DNA from: Diadema setosum
Lineage: Eukaryota; Echinodermata; Echinoidea; Diadematoida; Diadematidae
Direction of reading: 5' to 3'
DNA: 64,000 bases
Assembly (NCBI GenBank): GCA_033980235.1
Contig: CM067070.1
Coordinates: 31,548,594-31,612,593, forward strand
Numbering within the stretch: position 1 is the first letter of the stretch; each line of letters starts with the position of its first letter. The notes under the pieces were generated by a model. The model did no database searches, was not told where the DNA came from, and saw nothing but the letters and a program-made list of their open reading frames with translations. A program made the translations under genes and the position numbers. Shown piece after piece: positions 1 through 11,400 of this stretch.

Positions 1-337
1 GAATCCAGACTGTTCCATTGCTAATAAACTATTAACTCGAATATAATTAAACAATTGCTTGTGCACAACACGTTCTAACACTTTAGATACTACTGGCAAT
101 AAAGATATTGGCCTGTAATTATCTGGGCTACTTTTATCCCCTTTCTTAAACAAAGGAATGATTTTGGCTAATTTCCATCGGGATGGAACATTTTTTTCAA
201 CAATTGACCTATTTATTAGATATGTTAAAGTAGGTGCGATTACTCCAGCTGACATTTTTAGAATGGCAGATGAGATTCCGTCAATACCAGTGGATTTCTT
301 ATTTTTTAGTTTCCAAAGTTCTGTTAATACTTCATTG
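1..337 (-). mobile_element. Non-LTR retrotransposon reverse transcriptase fragment, runs off the left edge
   Basis: The minus strand is open through the whole stretch and reads as the N-terminal half of a LINE reverse transcriptase: KKSTGIDGISSAILK, then PSRWKLAKIIPLFKKGD, YRPISLLPVVSKVLE and a terminal EQSGF at the window edge. These match RT blocks 1-2 of the CR1/jockey-type RVT_1 family, where this segment precedes the YADD catalytic core. The core would lie to the left, outside the window. The copy is cut on its 5' side, where a (GT)n tract begins at about 338. No stop or frameshift is visible in these 112 codons, so the copy may be young. Family identity is from remembered motifs, not a search. 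Confidence 0.85.
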
Positions 338-360
338 TGTGTGTGTGTGTGTGTGTGTGT
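335..360. repeat. (GT)n microsatellite at a unit boundary
   Basis: An uninterrupted GT tract directly precedes the first copy of the inter-gene block. Equivalent CT/AT/GT tracts precede the paralogous blocks near 11.3, 21.0 and 37.9 kb. Confidence 0.9.
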
Positions 361-1600
361 ACATACATTGAGCCCGTTTCAATGCAAGATGAATATCACT
401 GACAACGATAAGTTACTCATAAGAAAATTGAGTGGATATTAGACAAAAAAATTTCCACCATCAACATGTAGGCCTAAGTGTATAAAATGCAACTCCTTCT
501 CTCACAAAAGGAACTAACTTGCTTTTGTACTTGTTATCATTTTCTCTCTCCGCTTGATACACGTATATATACATATTATTCACATTAAAGCTAGAAATGT
601 ACTAGGAAACATTAATCGTGTCACACACAGGGGTAAATGCATTTGATTGCTGAATTCAGTGCTTCCCACCGCCAAAGATAAAACAAACTGCAGATGATAT
701 TTCAAGAAAAGTTAATTCATTATATCTAATTAGGAACAAACTACGGTGCGTAGTGAATCGTGGATATTATGCTCGAATATAATAACGCACTGTAGTCAAA
801 TGATAATTATACTATTACTACTGCTACTATACTACTACTACGACTACTACTACTACTAATTGTGATAATTATAACAAATATTACAACAATCACCATGATA
901 AAAAACATCTAACTCATCATAGCTATCGCCCTGCGCAGATAGATAATAAGAATTTGCTTATATTTAATTTAAAACTGAAAATTTCCTTGAAAAGATTGAT
1001 TATGGCACCAATAAGGAAGATAAAAGTTGGATGCGAGGAATCTGTCAATGGATTGTGTTGAGACTGATACCGCATTCAAAAACTTTTTGGAATGTCTATT
1101 ACGTTACGCAGAAGAGTATGTCCTTAGATGAAGAAAACGAAGGGAAAATGCGGATGAAGAAAAAAAAAAGGAATTGACAACGTCACGTTTTTCGCGTTGT
1201 ATCTAACATTGAAACCTAATGTGTAAAAAAAAAAATAAATCTGTCGAATTCGTTCTAAAGATTGTTGATTTCTTTATTTATTTTTACTGAAACTAATTTC
1301 AATTATAAGTAATGGAAATACTCCTATCGATACAAACGGGTCTTCCGTTGGATATTTCTTCAAAGTCTCGGGCAAACGAATGAATGTTTTTAATTGCCAT
1401 GGGATTTACAGGGCAAACACTGATTGATCCTTTAGTAATGATATTGTTTCAATATTGAATTGCTCGTGATGTTTCTAGTTAGGTCTAAAACCAATTCCAA
1501 ACTAGGCAGTCTCAGTGATATTCCTTTACATCAGAAGGCTGAATGTTGCTGTTTATCTTATATAGGAACTTGAAAATTTGTAATGGATCGATGTTTTCCT
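361..1600. repeat. Inter-gene block of the receptor array, copy 0
   Basis: No gene is visible. The segment 370-745 aligns by eye with 21057-21475: shared landmarks are the CCCGTTTCA start, a GACAACG stretch, a GACACACACAG stretch and TTGATTGCTGAATTCAGTG. A second part, about 975-1150, resembles 12955-13150 and 42005-42190. This is non-coding DNA duplicated together with the receptors. A (ACT)n microsatellite lies at 815-868. From 1600 to 1997 I see only AT-rich sequence. Confidence 0.7.
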
Positions 1601-1997
1601 TTCATATTATCTTCAGTCTTGAATATTTTGGTAGTTATTCACCAGTTAAAGGTATCGGCATAGTGCCAGAATGGATCCGAATGACACATAAAACTTGAAT
1701 GAGACATCATGAGACATAATATTATGTGCACAAAAGCAGGTGGCCTCTGAAACATTTATTAATCTTAGTATACCTTGTGAAAACGTATCTTTGTTGTGTG
1801 TCTGCGATAAGATTGTATGACATCTTATTTGCACTTTGGTTTGTAAAACGTCCACGGTTAGCACAAACGTACAAGCAAATTTTAGTAAACGTGTCTTTCT
1901 TTATACATACGTATCAAATACGTATCAAATATACGACTGTTTATACCGTAAACATAATACATTATACACACATACACATAAACCATTATGTATATTC

Positions 1998-2147
1998 AGG
2001 GGCCCGTTTCATAAAACTTGTAATCAGTGACAAGTTGTCATAGATGTGACAAGCTATTGAAATTCTTGCATCTGATTGGCTGAGAGCAAATTTGTCATAG
2101 AAATGTGGCAGTTGTCATTGATGAAAAGTTTTATGAAACGGGCCCCT
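1998..2147. mobile_element. 150 bp MITE with GC-rich terminal inverted repeats
   Basis: The ends are AGGGGCCCGTTTCATAAAAC and its reverse complement, with a further imperfectly paired region inside (TGACAAGTTGTCA against TGGCAGTTGTCAT). It has no coding capacity. A target-site duplication is not clear. Short hairpin elements with this GGCCCGTTTCATAAA-type end are common in marine invertebrate genomes (recollection, not checked). Confidence 0.8.
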
Positions 2148-2214
2148 AATGTACATGATATACAAACATATATTAAGAAAACACTTACGATATAGTACAG
2201 AGCATACTATTTTA

Positions 2215-2501
2215 CGAGGAATTCAAAGTTTATTTGATGAAAATCGGATTCGGAATGACTGAAACATCCAAAAACAAAGAAAAACAAAGCGATCGTAATA
2301 AAGTGTGGGTCCCACACTTTATCAGAATCGCTCTTTTTTGGATATCTCAGCCATTTCAAAACCAATTTTCATCAAATAAACGTTGAATTCCTCAAAGAAT
2401 TACATTTTCTTTCATATTTCGTAAGAGGTTTCTCATTATCTCATTAAAAAATGTTAGAAACCTGAAATTAGGTCTCAACCAATACTATACAACCCCTTTA
2501 A
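2215..2501. mobile_element. Palindromic TTAA-type MITE, left arm truncated
   Basis: The core pairs TTTATTTGATGAAAATC (about 2231) with GATTTTCATCAAATAAA-like sequence (about 2367). The right end, CCCCTTTAA, finishes on TTAA at 2498-2501. A second, more complete copy of the same family is at 9621-10012. The left terminal segment present there is missing here. Confidence 0.75.
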
Positions 2502-3974
2502 TGCATTCATGAAACATTTTGTTTATGTTGGTTTGTATATACATAATTATACAATAAGAATTTTTGATGTTTTTCTGTGCAATACCAATGTAAATATTGG
2601 CTTTATCTGTTTATTTGACACTGCTTTTCTCCTGCAATGCCACTCCCATAGCTAAGGTGTCTTTAGTGAATGGAATAAAATAAAAAAACAAATAGAGACG
2701 GGTAAAGCTTTTCTATACTTTGATATGGACTATAATTCTTCCACACGTGTGCTGCTAAGTAGTGATGTAAGTGCTACCCATGTATTATATAAATCATATG
2801 AAGTGACAATGCTATTGCCTCACCAGTCTTAGATCCATACTCACAGCTTCCCCACTCATTTTTATTTTGTTTAGCTAAAAGGGATTGTTGAAATATTCTG
2901 AACGAATTACTTTGTAGAAACCCCGTGAGTAGCCTTTTGCAAAGCCAGCTCGCAATGGATTCGCACAAAGCGAGCAGTGGACTTGCACGTACACAGCGAT
3001 CGGATCGGATCGAGCTACGCTTGCAGCTCGCAGCTCGCGCGTTGTGTATGCACACCGCTATCTTTGTGTGCGTGTCCTCAAAGAATCATAGCGAGCTGCC
3101 TTTGCAAAAGTCTACCCTGTGAGAGACTTTTGATTCCATAATATGACTTTCACCGAGTTCATATACTGTACATGTATGTACCTTATTTCTCAAAGCAAGC
3201 TAATACTCACACTGGTTAACTTTCAATGTAGTAATGAAAACCACTCGTGCTTTGTGGGTGATAACGATTGATTTGAAATGTGAAGTATTTTGCAAAGAAA
3301 AATATTCTAATTATATCGGAAGTTGAAAAAAATAAAAGCAAAAAACGTACTACAAAGTTTTGAAACAAAGGTATCAAGAGCACTCAGGAATAATCATGAA
3401 AACACAAGAACTGATGACTTTAGCTACAGAGTGAACACTTAACATAGTCATAAATTTTCAAGTTTTATCATACTTAGAGCAAACACTTAATATAGTCACA
3501 AATTCACTAGTTTTATCATAATTACTCTAGTTGAATATATACCACCTTGAATGTCCAAATACTGCAAATGATATAATGTCTTGCAGAATATTTGTTTGAT
3601 TACATAAATTGCACCAATTCTTTCCTGTTGCACCATAGGACAGTTTCCGCTAATTTACATATTTTATTTGATATTGATGAAACAAAATAATGTACAACAA
3701 TCTAATATTGATGAAATGAATATAACAAACAACACACAAAAAGCAAATAAACACAGTTGATTATCGTGAAAAAGAAATGTGTCTACAAAGAAGGTCTTTA
3801 CAAAACGACTATTTGCAAAATATCAAATACTAAGAAACCGAGAATGAAGCAGTTTTTTTTTTTTTTTTTGGGGGGGGGGGGGGTAAGTGTCAATGCAAAT
3901 TGGACACAGAATAGGAACGCAAAAAGAAACAAAAGAGGATGGACCAGAAAGAAGTAAAAGAAGAATAAGAAGAA
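2502..3974. other. Intergenic, no gene seen
   Basis: Short ORFs only, none with recognisable similarity. A GC-richer patch lies at about 2930-3110. A striking T17-G14 double homopolymer sits at 3853-3883, just outside the left end of the next element; its length should be treated as uncertain because such runs are hard to sequence. Confidence 0.6.
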
Positions 3975-3978
3975 TAAT

Positions 3979-6470
3979 CTGCCCCCCCAAGGAAAAACGC
4001 AGTATCTACATCCAGCTCCATTTCTAAACAACCGAGATATTCACCATTTTATATTTTTGCCAAAGCCCCTGGAAAATATACTCTTTTGAAAAATTCCTTC
4101 ATTGTGGAATTTTAGTCTATCTAGCTACCAATTTTCCTGGAAAATATCATTTTGTGTTTTTGTTTTGTTTTTCAGTTATTGATGAAAATGTAGATACTTT
4201 GGGGAAACCCCACGCAATTGACTGGTTTCCCCAAGGAAAAACGCAGTATCTACAATGGAACGAATTTCCCCACGGAAAAACGCAGTATCTACAGCGGAAT
4301 GACTAGGATTAATCTTCTGCCATAAGTATGTATGCATGTATACATCATTGTTCAAGTATTCTCTGGCCCTGGGGGATGCATCCTCCATCCCCCCCCCCCC
4401 CCCCCATTTATGCCCTGATTACAGAGCAGGCTTCATAAGATTATTAAATAACAGATCGTTCTTGGAACGTTTTGCTTAAAAGTGTATCCCAGACCAATCT
4501 TGCTGTAGGCCTAACGTTACGTTGATACATGTTTAATATGAAGCTTGCCTGGGCTGTAATGTGATGCTACATGGCCTAGCCGCTAACTAGCATCTAGAAT
4601 ACTAGATCTAGATCTGTACAGTCTAGGTTACAGTCTGTCTAGACCAAAATAAATCTAAATCGGATGTCTGGACCCAGATCGATCTAGACTAGGTCTAGTT
4701 TTTATATCGTTTTTTCTAGGCTGGCTACGTAGCAGGCTACACGAGTCTACCGCCTCAGGCTATACATGTCGATGTTCACAGAAAAAAAAAAAATAGCCTA
4801 ACGTTAGAACTGCAGAAGGTTTAAGCCCTACACGAGCCAGGACTCTTTGATTAGAAAAAAAAATACATCTAGAACCGGTCTAGAATGAAGTGACATCCGC
4901 TCTCTAGGCCTATTCCTTCTGGATTGAACCCAAGTTTAACGTCATATAAATTTGAAATGTAACTTTTTTTTACTTGTAAGTTATGTAGCATGCAGCATGG
5001 GATCATGCATGCATTTTACGCAACCCAGTCTCACTTCCCTAGGGTCTAGATCCGATAAGAATTAAAATACAACTTATTCTTAACTGTCTCTATTTTGCCC
5101 ATTTACCGTGGGTAGGCCTACCTATTTTTCACATGGACCCTAATCTATTGTCAACTATGTAATTTTAAGACAGTATGGTATGGAGTAGATAATTGAACAT
5201 TGACACTTCACTAGACTTAGGATTCTAAAAAGTGGTTAAGTTTTAGACTTCTTACTACAGGCCTGCCCTAGAGTAGGCCCTAGGCCTATTCAAGTCCTAC
5301 ACTAGATCTTTCTTTAGACTTTCGGAATACGGACCCTGAAAGTTCTGATTAACGTTAAGTCTAACATTAGAAAAGAGACTCAAGACTCAAACGTTACTGT
5401 CTAGACAAGTCCAAAAGACTTAGGCCTAGACTTAGATCTAAGGGAGGGTGTAACATGTTACATAACCTGACGTTTATCCGATACAACACAAATAGATCTA
5501 GGCTAACCGTTATTGCCTTTCGACTAAACTTTCGGATTCGGAGCCTGAGGAATTTTGACAAGGGTCTAGACCTAACAAAGTTACTTCACAACAAGTTAAT
5601 ATTGAAATAGTACGGATAATGTTCATCATTGAGGTAGAATATGAAAGAATAAAGCTGATCGTTTATCACACGAAGCGAAGTAAACACAAATGTATGCATT
5701 TGTGTTTACCTCGTTTCGTGTGACAAACATGCATTTGTGTTTACTTCGCTTCGTGTGACAAACAATCAGCTTTATTCTTTCAATATTGAAATAGTTTTGA
5801 ATAACTTACTCATTATCTGCAGATAAATTTTCCTTGAACTAGGCTCACGAGTAATTTTCCCCACGACAACATTTTGTTTTATTCCAAGTACACACTCCCA
5901 CTGTATGCTGACTAGCCGGGCCCTGTGCTGACTGCATGCTACCCAGCATCAGTGCAGCTCTAGCTGCAAGCTGTCAGTGTTGTGTTGTATTGTTTAATGT
6001 GCACTCGGTTAGTCTTAATCACACACTGTGTTTTACATTAGGATCACGATCTCATCAAAATATTTACAAATCAGTATTGTTTCGGTTAGATATTTTGAAC
6101 ATTATGTCTTATTATTGAGCAAGTATATCTAAAGAAAGTAATTTACGTTCAAATTACAGAACAACCGGCAAAGAATTCACATTTATAAATAACAGTGTCT
6201 GGTAATTAAGACTAGCTTTGTAGATACTGCGTTTTTCCTTGGGGAAATATTCATCATGTAGATACTGCGTTTTTCCTTGGGGAAAGTGCAAGTTAAGTGT
6301 AGATACTGCGTTTGGCAGTTACGGAAAAGTGGCTTTCTAAACATTTTTTCAAAAATCTGAATATGTCATATGAAGAAGGATTGCCCACTGACTATATTTA
6401 TGCAAAAAAGTGAAAATCGCCAAAAATGTTAGATACTGCGTTTTTCCTTGGGGGGGGGGGGGGGGGGCAG
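3979..6470. mobile_element. 2.5 kb non-autonomous DNA transposon with repeated subterminal motif and TAAT target duplication
   Basis: The left end begins CTGCCCCCCCAAGGAAAAAC and the right end finishes with the inverse (TTTTTCCTTGGGG, a long G run, then CAG). Both sides are flanked by TAAT (3975-3978 and 6471-6474), which fits a 4 bp target-site duplication. The motif AAGGAAAAACGCAGTATCTA recurs three times near the left end (about 3988, 4232, and a variant at 4274). It recurs in inverse orientation near the right end (about 6219, 6258, 6429, plus a diverged copy at 6299). No transposase or reverse transcriptase ORF is visible. The interior (4570-5600) is very rich in CTAG and AGGCCTA. The superfamily is unassigned; 4 bp duplications occur in Chapaev, Sola1 and Academ groups. 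Confidence 0.75.
5643..5780. repeat. Three-armed hairpin nested in the 2.5 kb element
   Basis: An arm starting GAAAGAATAAAGCTGAT (5643-5692) is matched by its near-perfect inverse at 5731-5780. An additional, slightly diverged copy of the inverse inner arm (CATTTGTGTTTACCTCG...) sits between them at 5697-5728. The right arm thus appears partly duplicated. It is probably a small inserted palindrome. Confidence 0.8.
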
Positions 6471-6474
6471 TAAT

Positions 6475-7393
6475 GCAGAAAGTGAAAGATAGCACGAAAG
6501 TACATACATGTCTGACGTTACGTTTGTAATAATTTTAAATTATGGCAATGGGTGACAGGAGACTATGAATGCACAACACTTCGACTGGAGGCGACATTTT
6601 AAACGTATACTTTCCAAGTAATTCTGTCACGCTTATAACGGAGGAATTCTATTATGAACAGGACTATACGCATTTGAAAATAAGAATTATGGGCAGGTAT
6701 TTGATAATCGCTGAACGGTATTTAGAGTACATTTTGACAAACGTTTAAAATACTAATACTTTCTATGAATGTATAAGCTTAAAACGTGGAAAGCAGAATG
6801 ACAAGCGAGATATTGGGATTTATACGATATACAACTGTAAGGTTCCCTCTTTCTCAAACTTGGTCTTTGTTCATTGTGGTACATCTCATCTCGTCTCATC
6901 TCATCAATAACATTGGTTGATGTTAAAAACGCCACGACAAACTGGGTATTTTTTATGAATTTGATATAAATCCTCGTAATTTAATGATAATTAAATACTT
7001 TCTACATCCAACGCGTATAACACTGGAAACTGACAAGTTTCTACAGGTTCATACAATCAAATTTGATTTCAAATCTGATAATCATAACAAAACAACTTGG
7101 TAATTTCTTGAGTCACATCTGAATTCTACCTTGCATATTCGATTAGTCGTAATTTCTCCTCCTTTTAAGCCTGTGACTCTTTACAACAGGATAATTTACT
7201 TTCAGCAATTTTACTTTGAACAAGACACTGTTCCGGCTGTCAAGATCAGCAGTAACTGAATGTATAACTATACGTTAACTTTTCTTTTGTTCTAAATCAC
7301 TAAATGGCGACAAATTCCATGCACATTTTTTTTAAACACCAGTGAATGAATGTCTTTTACATGTTAGGTTATAATAAAGCATAAAAGCAAATC
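6475..7393. other. 3' flank of the first receptor gene
   Basis: AT-rich sequence with no convincing ORF. It contains a short (TCTCA)n stretch at 6885-6906. The 3' UTR of the receptor at 7394 should lie here, but I could not identify a minus-strand poly(A) signal with confidence. Confidence 0.5.
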
Positions 7394-8662
7394 CTAATCA
7401 ACACTTTCACTTTGCTGACTAACCCCATCTGTTGGAGCAAAAAGAGGGACAGTTTTCTCTTCAGATTTGAAAGTAAATATATTACGAATAGCATCCCGAA
7501 ATTTGGGGTATCGCGCAGCGTATATGAAGGGATTAGCGCACGAGTTAATGAAGGTGGCGTAGGTCAAACTGTAATGTAGAGGACTGAAGAGGTATGACGA
7601 ATGAGTTTCGGTCATAACTGCAATCAAAGTAGCCATCATGTTCGGCCCGACAGTAAAGATGTAGATGAGGACAACAATAAAGGTCAATTTAACCACCCGA
7701 TTGCGCGCTGTAACGTGAAAGGATGGTTTTGTCCCGCCTTTCATAAAGCGAGTCCCGCGCATTTCACGGGACTGGCGGTGAAGTGATATTGCGGTGAGGC
7801 CCTGCGTAATGATCATAGTGAGAGCAGGAATTCCAAATCGGAACAGGAAAAGGTAGACCACGATAATCTTCTTTGTATTTGGCCGCTTGGTGTCCCTGCA
7901 GACGTTGTTGGTGACCCGGACAGAGAATAGCTGGAACGATGACGGTACGCAGAGGATCCAGATTACAATGAGGTAGACGAAGACGTGTCCACGGGTGAGG
8001 CGTCGGTGTAAACGAAGCGGGTAGACTACCGCCATAAATCGCTCCAGAGACATACCAGTCAGAGTATAGACAGAGGCGTGGATGCCTACCCACATTGAAT
8101 AGCGGGTGAAGACGATTGAACAATAAAAGTTTCCTAGGGCTGAGTCAGGAACAGAAATGGCAGTAGGAACGGGCAAGATGAAGATCGATGTCAAGAGATC
8201 TGCTAGTGCTAGGGCCCCTATGAAGGTGTCCGGAGCGTGGCGAGAGGAATTTCGTTTCATTAAAGCCAGTAGGACCAAAACGTTTCCGACAATACCGATG
8301 AAAGAGAACAGTGTATACAAGACATTGCTCCATGACCACCTGAAGCTCCAAACCCAGGGTACTTTTATGTCATCCATGGGCACTTGCTCGACAAGAAGAC
8401 CCGTTCCATTTGTGGATTGTGTCGAAAAGTCATAGAAATCGTATTCGAACACTTTCTCTGTGCAAGCATAAAAGGCCATCAGACGTTTTCTATCGGGTAT
8501 TTCTGTACCATTCATGTAGGTCCGAGAATTGTTCCCCATGCCTGCATCAGTTATGTTTGAACTCATCGCTACAGATCTGCAGGTTGCAAGTGATGTGAAC
8601 GCCCAACATGCCCAAAGCATGTTTATCATCCCATAGGCAGCAATTTTCGTGCTGTAATCCAT
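7394..8662 (-). CDS. Rhodopsin-like (class A) GPCR, receptor 1 of the array
   Basis: A 422-residue seven-transmembrane receptor of the plasma membrane, coded in one exon. A hydrophobic N-terminus (about 10-28) looks like a signal peptide. The ectodomain has sequons at N36, N44, N51 and N85 and an acidic tyrosine run, EYDFYD, at 73-78. TM1 holds GIVGN (N127) and TM2 LALAD (D155). C181 and C255 should form the extracellular disulfide. TM3 ends ERF (207-209) instead of DRY. W235, P279 and P340 mark TM4-6, TM6 reading TVGP instead of CWxP. TM7 has NPFIY (377-381), then helix 8. The start is preceded by a splice acceptor at 8674. Same strand and layout as four paralogues here. Class A membership is clear; the ligand is unknown. 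The best guess is an echinoderm-expanded chemosensory or peptide-type receptor. Confidence 0.95.
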   Translation of the reverse strand: MDYSTKIAAYGMINMLWACWAFTSLATCRSVAMSSNITDAGMGNNSRTYMNGTEIPDRKRLMAFYACTEKVFEYDFYDFSTQSTNGTGLLVEQVPMDDIKVPWVWSFRWSWSNVLYTLFSFIGIVGNVLVLLALMKRNSSRHAPDTFIGALALADLLTSIFILPVPTAISVPDSALGNFYCSIVFTRYSMWVGIHASVYTLTGMSLERFMAVVYPLRLHRRLTRGHVFVYLIVIWILCVPSSFQLFSVRVTNNVCRDTKRPNTKKIIVVYLFLFRFGIPALTMIITQGLTAISLHRQSREMRGTRFMKGGTKPSFHVTARNRVVKLTFIVVLIYIFTVGPNMMATLIAVMTETHSSYLFSPLHYSLTYATFINSCANPFIYAARYPKFRDAIRNIFTFKSEEKTVPLFAPTDGVSQQSESVD

Positions 8663-9063
8663 CGTTGGATGATGCTAAGTCAAGAAAATAGAGAAAGGGT
8701 AAAGAATGCACCAATCAAAATAGATGGAAATTTACTTCCAAGTCACTTTAAATGATTCAAATTGACTGTAATATTATGAAACAAACCTCATCCAGAGTAT
8801 ACGTTTCCATGTATGTCTTACCATTTTCCACGAATACTGAGCCCATGAGCACATCTGTAACATAAATAATGCAACTGCAAGAGACAGATTCTTGTTTAAA
8901 GAAAACCAACGACTTAGAGGGCATCACTGAATCAAAATCATCATTGGTTCGATTTCATAGCTAGGTTTTACAGTGAAGAAGTAAACATACGTTTGGGAGA
9001 AGACTGGTGTTACCAGCGGTTTTGAATTATTCTTTATGTAATAGGCTCAATAACTCAAGCTAA

Positions 9064-9601
9064 CACCATGGGGAAAAAAAATCTAACACTGACCAAGTGC
9101 CAATAGAGGACTACACCCACAGGTGTAGAAAGTATGTTGAGATGGTCTTGAAAAGTGTTCACCTCGCACTTCGTGGTGTTAATTCAACACTGTACCTGGT
9201 GATATTTTTGACACTGCGCTGGTGTTAATTCAACACTGTACCTGGTGATATTTTTGACACTGCGCTGGTGTTAATTCAACAATGACACCGCATAGTGTGG
9301 ATTTGATATTGCTGGTGTTAATGTCAATGGTAAAGCACCCTTCCAGCTTCAATATGAGACCACACCAACTGGTATTTATATGGTGTAAATGTGTTTCAAA
9401 ATCAAGTACTTTATCGGAAATTCCTGAGGGTCTTGTTGAAGTTCAAAGCCAACAAGAAGAAAAGTAATTAAGGAACTATTGATAAAAACAATTTCATATT
9501 TTTTTTAATGACAACCGGAGGTGTTAATCTGACACCTAAACGAGCACCTGAAATTTAACATTATCCCGTTGTTTCATATTTAACACCGGACTTTTTGCAG
9601 T
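9064..9601. mobile_element. Non-autonomous element built of GTGTTAA/TTAACAC motifs
   Basis: The region lies in the intron of receptor 1. The right end, read inversely, starts CTGCAAAAAGTCCGGTGTTA; the left end (about 9064) is a degenerate match with CA...AAAAAAAATCTAACAC. Inside is a 46 bp tandem repeat in 2.3 copies (9175-9280) carrying GGTGTTAATTCAACACTG. No coding capacity. Ends are approximate. Confidence 0.55.
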
Positions 9602-9620
9602 TTAAGCTTATTAAGCTATA

Positions 9621-10012
9621 TTAAAGGGTGTGTACAGTTCTGGTCGAGGTGAGGATTTAGCTTTTAACGTTTTGTGAGATATTCAGAAACCACTCTATGA
9701 GATGTCAAAGAGCATGCAATTCTAACGGGTATCAACAGTTTATTTGATGAAAATCAGTTTTGAAATGGCTGAGATATCCAAAAACAAGGTGAAACAAAGA
9801 GATCCTAAAAAAGTTGTGGCCTGTCGCCTTTTACTATTTTCACTTTTTTGGATATCTCAGCCATTTCAAAACCAATTTTCATCAAATAAACGTTGAATCC
9901 TTTTTAAAATCACATGCTCTTTCAAATTTCATACAAGGTTTCTCATTATCTCACTTAGAAATGTTCAAAACATGAATCCCTTACCTAAACCAGTACTGTA
10001 CCGTCCCTTTAA
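9621..10012. mobile_element. Palindromic TTAA-type (T2/Kolobok-like) MITE
   Basis: The element is bounded by TTAA at both ends. Termini are TTAAAGGGTGTGTACAGTTC and the inverse (CTGTACCGTCCCTTTAA). The interior is a long imperfect palindrome (TCAAAGAGCATG against CATGCTCTTTCA; GTTTATTTGATGAAAATC against its inverse). TTAAAGG-type ends with TTAA duplications are typical of the T2 MITE family linked to Kolobok transposons. A truncated relative is at 2215-2501. It sits inside the intron of receptor 1. Confidence 0.8.
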
Positions 10013-10155
10013 AGATTCAGCACGGACACACTTTCTCTAATCTCAGTGTTTTTCTTATATACTATATTATATTTCTACTCACACATCCATACATTATATT
10101 ATGTATATCTAGTATATGCTCATCATTACTAAATGCAATGATACTGACTACTTAC

Positions 10156-10290
10156 AAGTATTCATGAACAGTTGATCTTTCTCCTTCCTAGTCGATAAAG
10201 GAAACGTTCCTGAGCGATCATTCCATGGCTGTACAGAATGCGCAGCTCTATCTCTCTTTTATAAGAGCGGGATGTTCTTCTGCGCATGCT
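10156..10290 (-). promoter_or_regulatory. Promoter and non-coding exon 1 of receptor 1
   Basis: Read on the minus strand: an NRF1-like AGCATGCGCA (10281-10290), 17 bp, then TATAAAA (10257-10263), then a predicted exon of about 75 nt ending at 10156 before the donor GTAAGTAGTC. The matching acceptor is a pyrimidine tract plus CTTAG ending at 8675, giving a 1481 bp intron and only 12 nt of leader before the start codon. Exon 1 contains CTCCTTCC-type sequence on the plus strand that is shared with receptors 2 and 3. The transcription start is inferred, not seen. Confidence 0.7.
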
Positions 10291-10329
10291 CTTACATTAT
10301 TTGCAGAATATGCATCTCCATTTCGTAGA

Positions 10330-10410
10330 TTTGGAATAAATTGTCGACTCAATTTGTTATCGCAGAACATTTGAATAGGCTTCTCAGATTTCAAGTTTAC
10401 ATTTTGACGT
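10330..10410 (-). promoter_or_regulatory. Conserved distal promoter block
   Basis: About 80 bp are shared with 17868-17940 and 36945-37020, each roughly 50-60 bp upstream of the NRF1-like site. Plus-strand landmarks are TCAATTTGT, GAACATTTGAATAGGCTTCT and a final CATTTTGA/GATTTTGA. Conservation across diverged units suggests a shared enhancer or simply recent common descent. Confidence 0.5.
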
Positions 10411-10587
10411 GAAAGAGCTGCTGACATATTTAATTTGAATTGCTTTGCCAACACACGGTCATTACATATTTTACATTACTTGACTTCTCTTCTCACGACA
10501 ATAATAATCTATCACTCTGATACGAGCGATGCTTCTTTATTTTCTTTTTCCTTGTGGTTGATGTCCCGTTTCTTTTGAAGTCATTAC

Positions 10588-10942
10588 TTAAAATTTTGTA
10601 GATGAAACAAAAACCCAGCTTTATTGCATAAGAGAGTTATAGTATGTGAGTTAGGGGTAGAAACAACAGGCGTGAAAAAGTTATTCGATATGATCAAGAC
10701 TGTTAGGTGTTGTTGAATATGCAAAATGTGCATAATAGTTTAATGAAAATGTTTCAGGATTAACCATCTACAGTTATGGTTTAGTGAGAGAAATAGTGAT
10801 ATCTTCTTATATTTTAGGCCTTATTGCAAAATTTGTATACTGTAGGATGGCCTGTGATACAGGTGACCTACACATATGCATTAAATGTAATAACTCGAAC
10901 ATTTTTTTAAATCACTGCTCCAAATGGTAAATCATACCTTAA
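10588..10942. mobile_element. TTAA-flanked element, family shared with 46762-47124
   Basis: The interior matches 46762-47124 along its length (landmarks ACAGTTATGGTTTA and GACCTACACATATG). Both copies end on TTAA. The segment is absent from the equivalent position of unit 1 (near 18060), where the flanks run on directly, so it is an insertion in unit 0. Confidence 0.75.
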
Positions 10943-11246
10943 CCGAATGCCGAAGTTACTTCGCATTTTCTCTCTCCAGCGGGCTATAATGGGAGTACTC
11001 ATAGTCTCCTTTTTTCAATTCAGTGACTTCACACCTATATTGATTTGTCTCAATTTACTGACGCAATGCACTTATTAGAACTGATAAGGAGCGGCTTTCA
11101 GATAAAAAGAGTCCAGAATCAGGATGCGGCCTACATAAAATGTAATTGCTTCGATTAGAAAGGGGGCAACTTTGTCGTGATTTCGTACATGTGATATGAT
11201 CTGTTTCTCTTTACCTCTCCCATCTCATTCTCTCTTTCCCCCTGTC

Positions 11247-11249
<3 letters not shown>

Positions 11250-11312
<63 letters not shown>

Positions 11313-11340
11313 TATATACACGTGTGTGTGTGTGTGTGTG
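11250..11340. repeat. (CT)n(TA)n(GT)n microsatellite at a unit boundary, uninterrupted
   Basis: A compound microsatellite separates the promoter side of unit 0 from the inter-gene block of unit 1. In the next two junctions the same compound tract is split by inserted elements (18380-21056 and 37400-37946). Confidence 0.9.
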
Positions 11341-11400
11341 TCTTTGTGTGAAGGCCTACATATAGCCTGTTTCAAGGCTAGATGAATATTACTAACAACG

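Noticed and set aside
7764..8123. Alternative-frame ORFs over the receptor genes (also near 15319, 34377 and 58057)
   Set aside because: They recur at the same place in every receptor because the underlying coding sequence is conserved; they are shadows.
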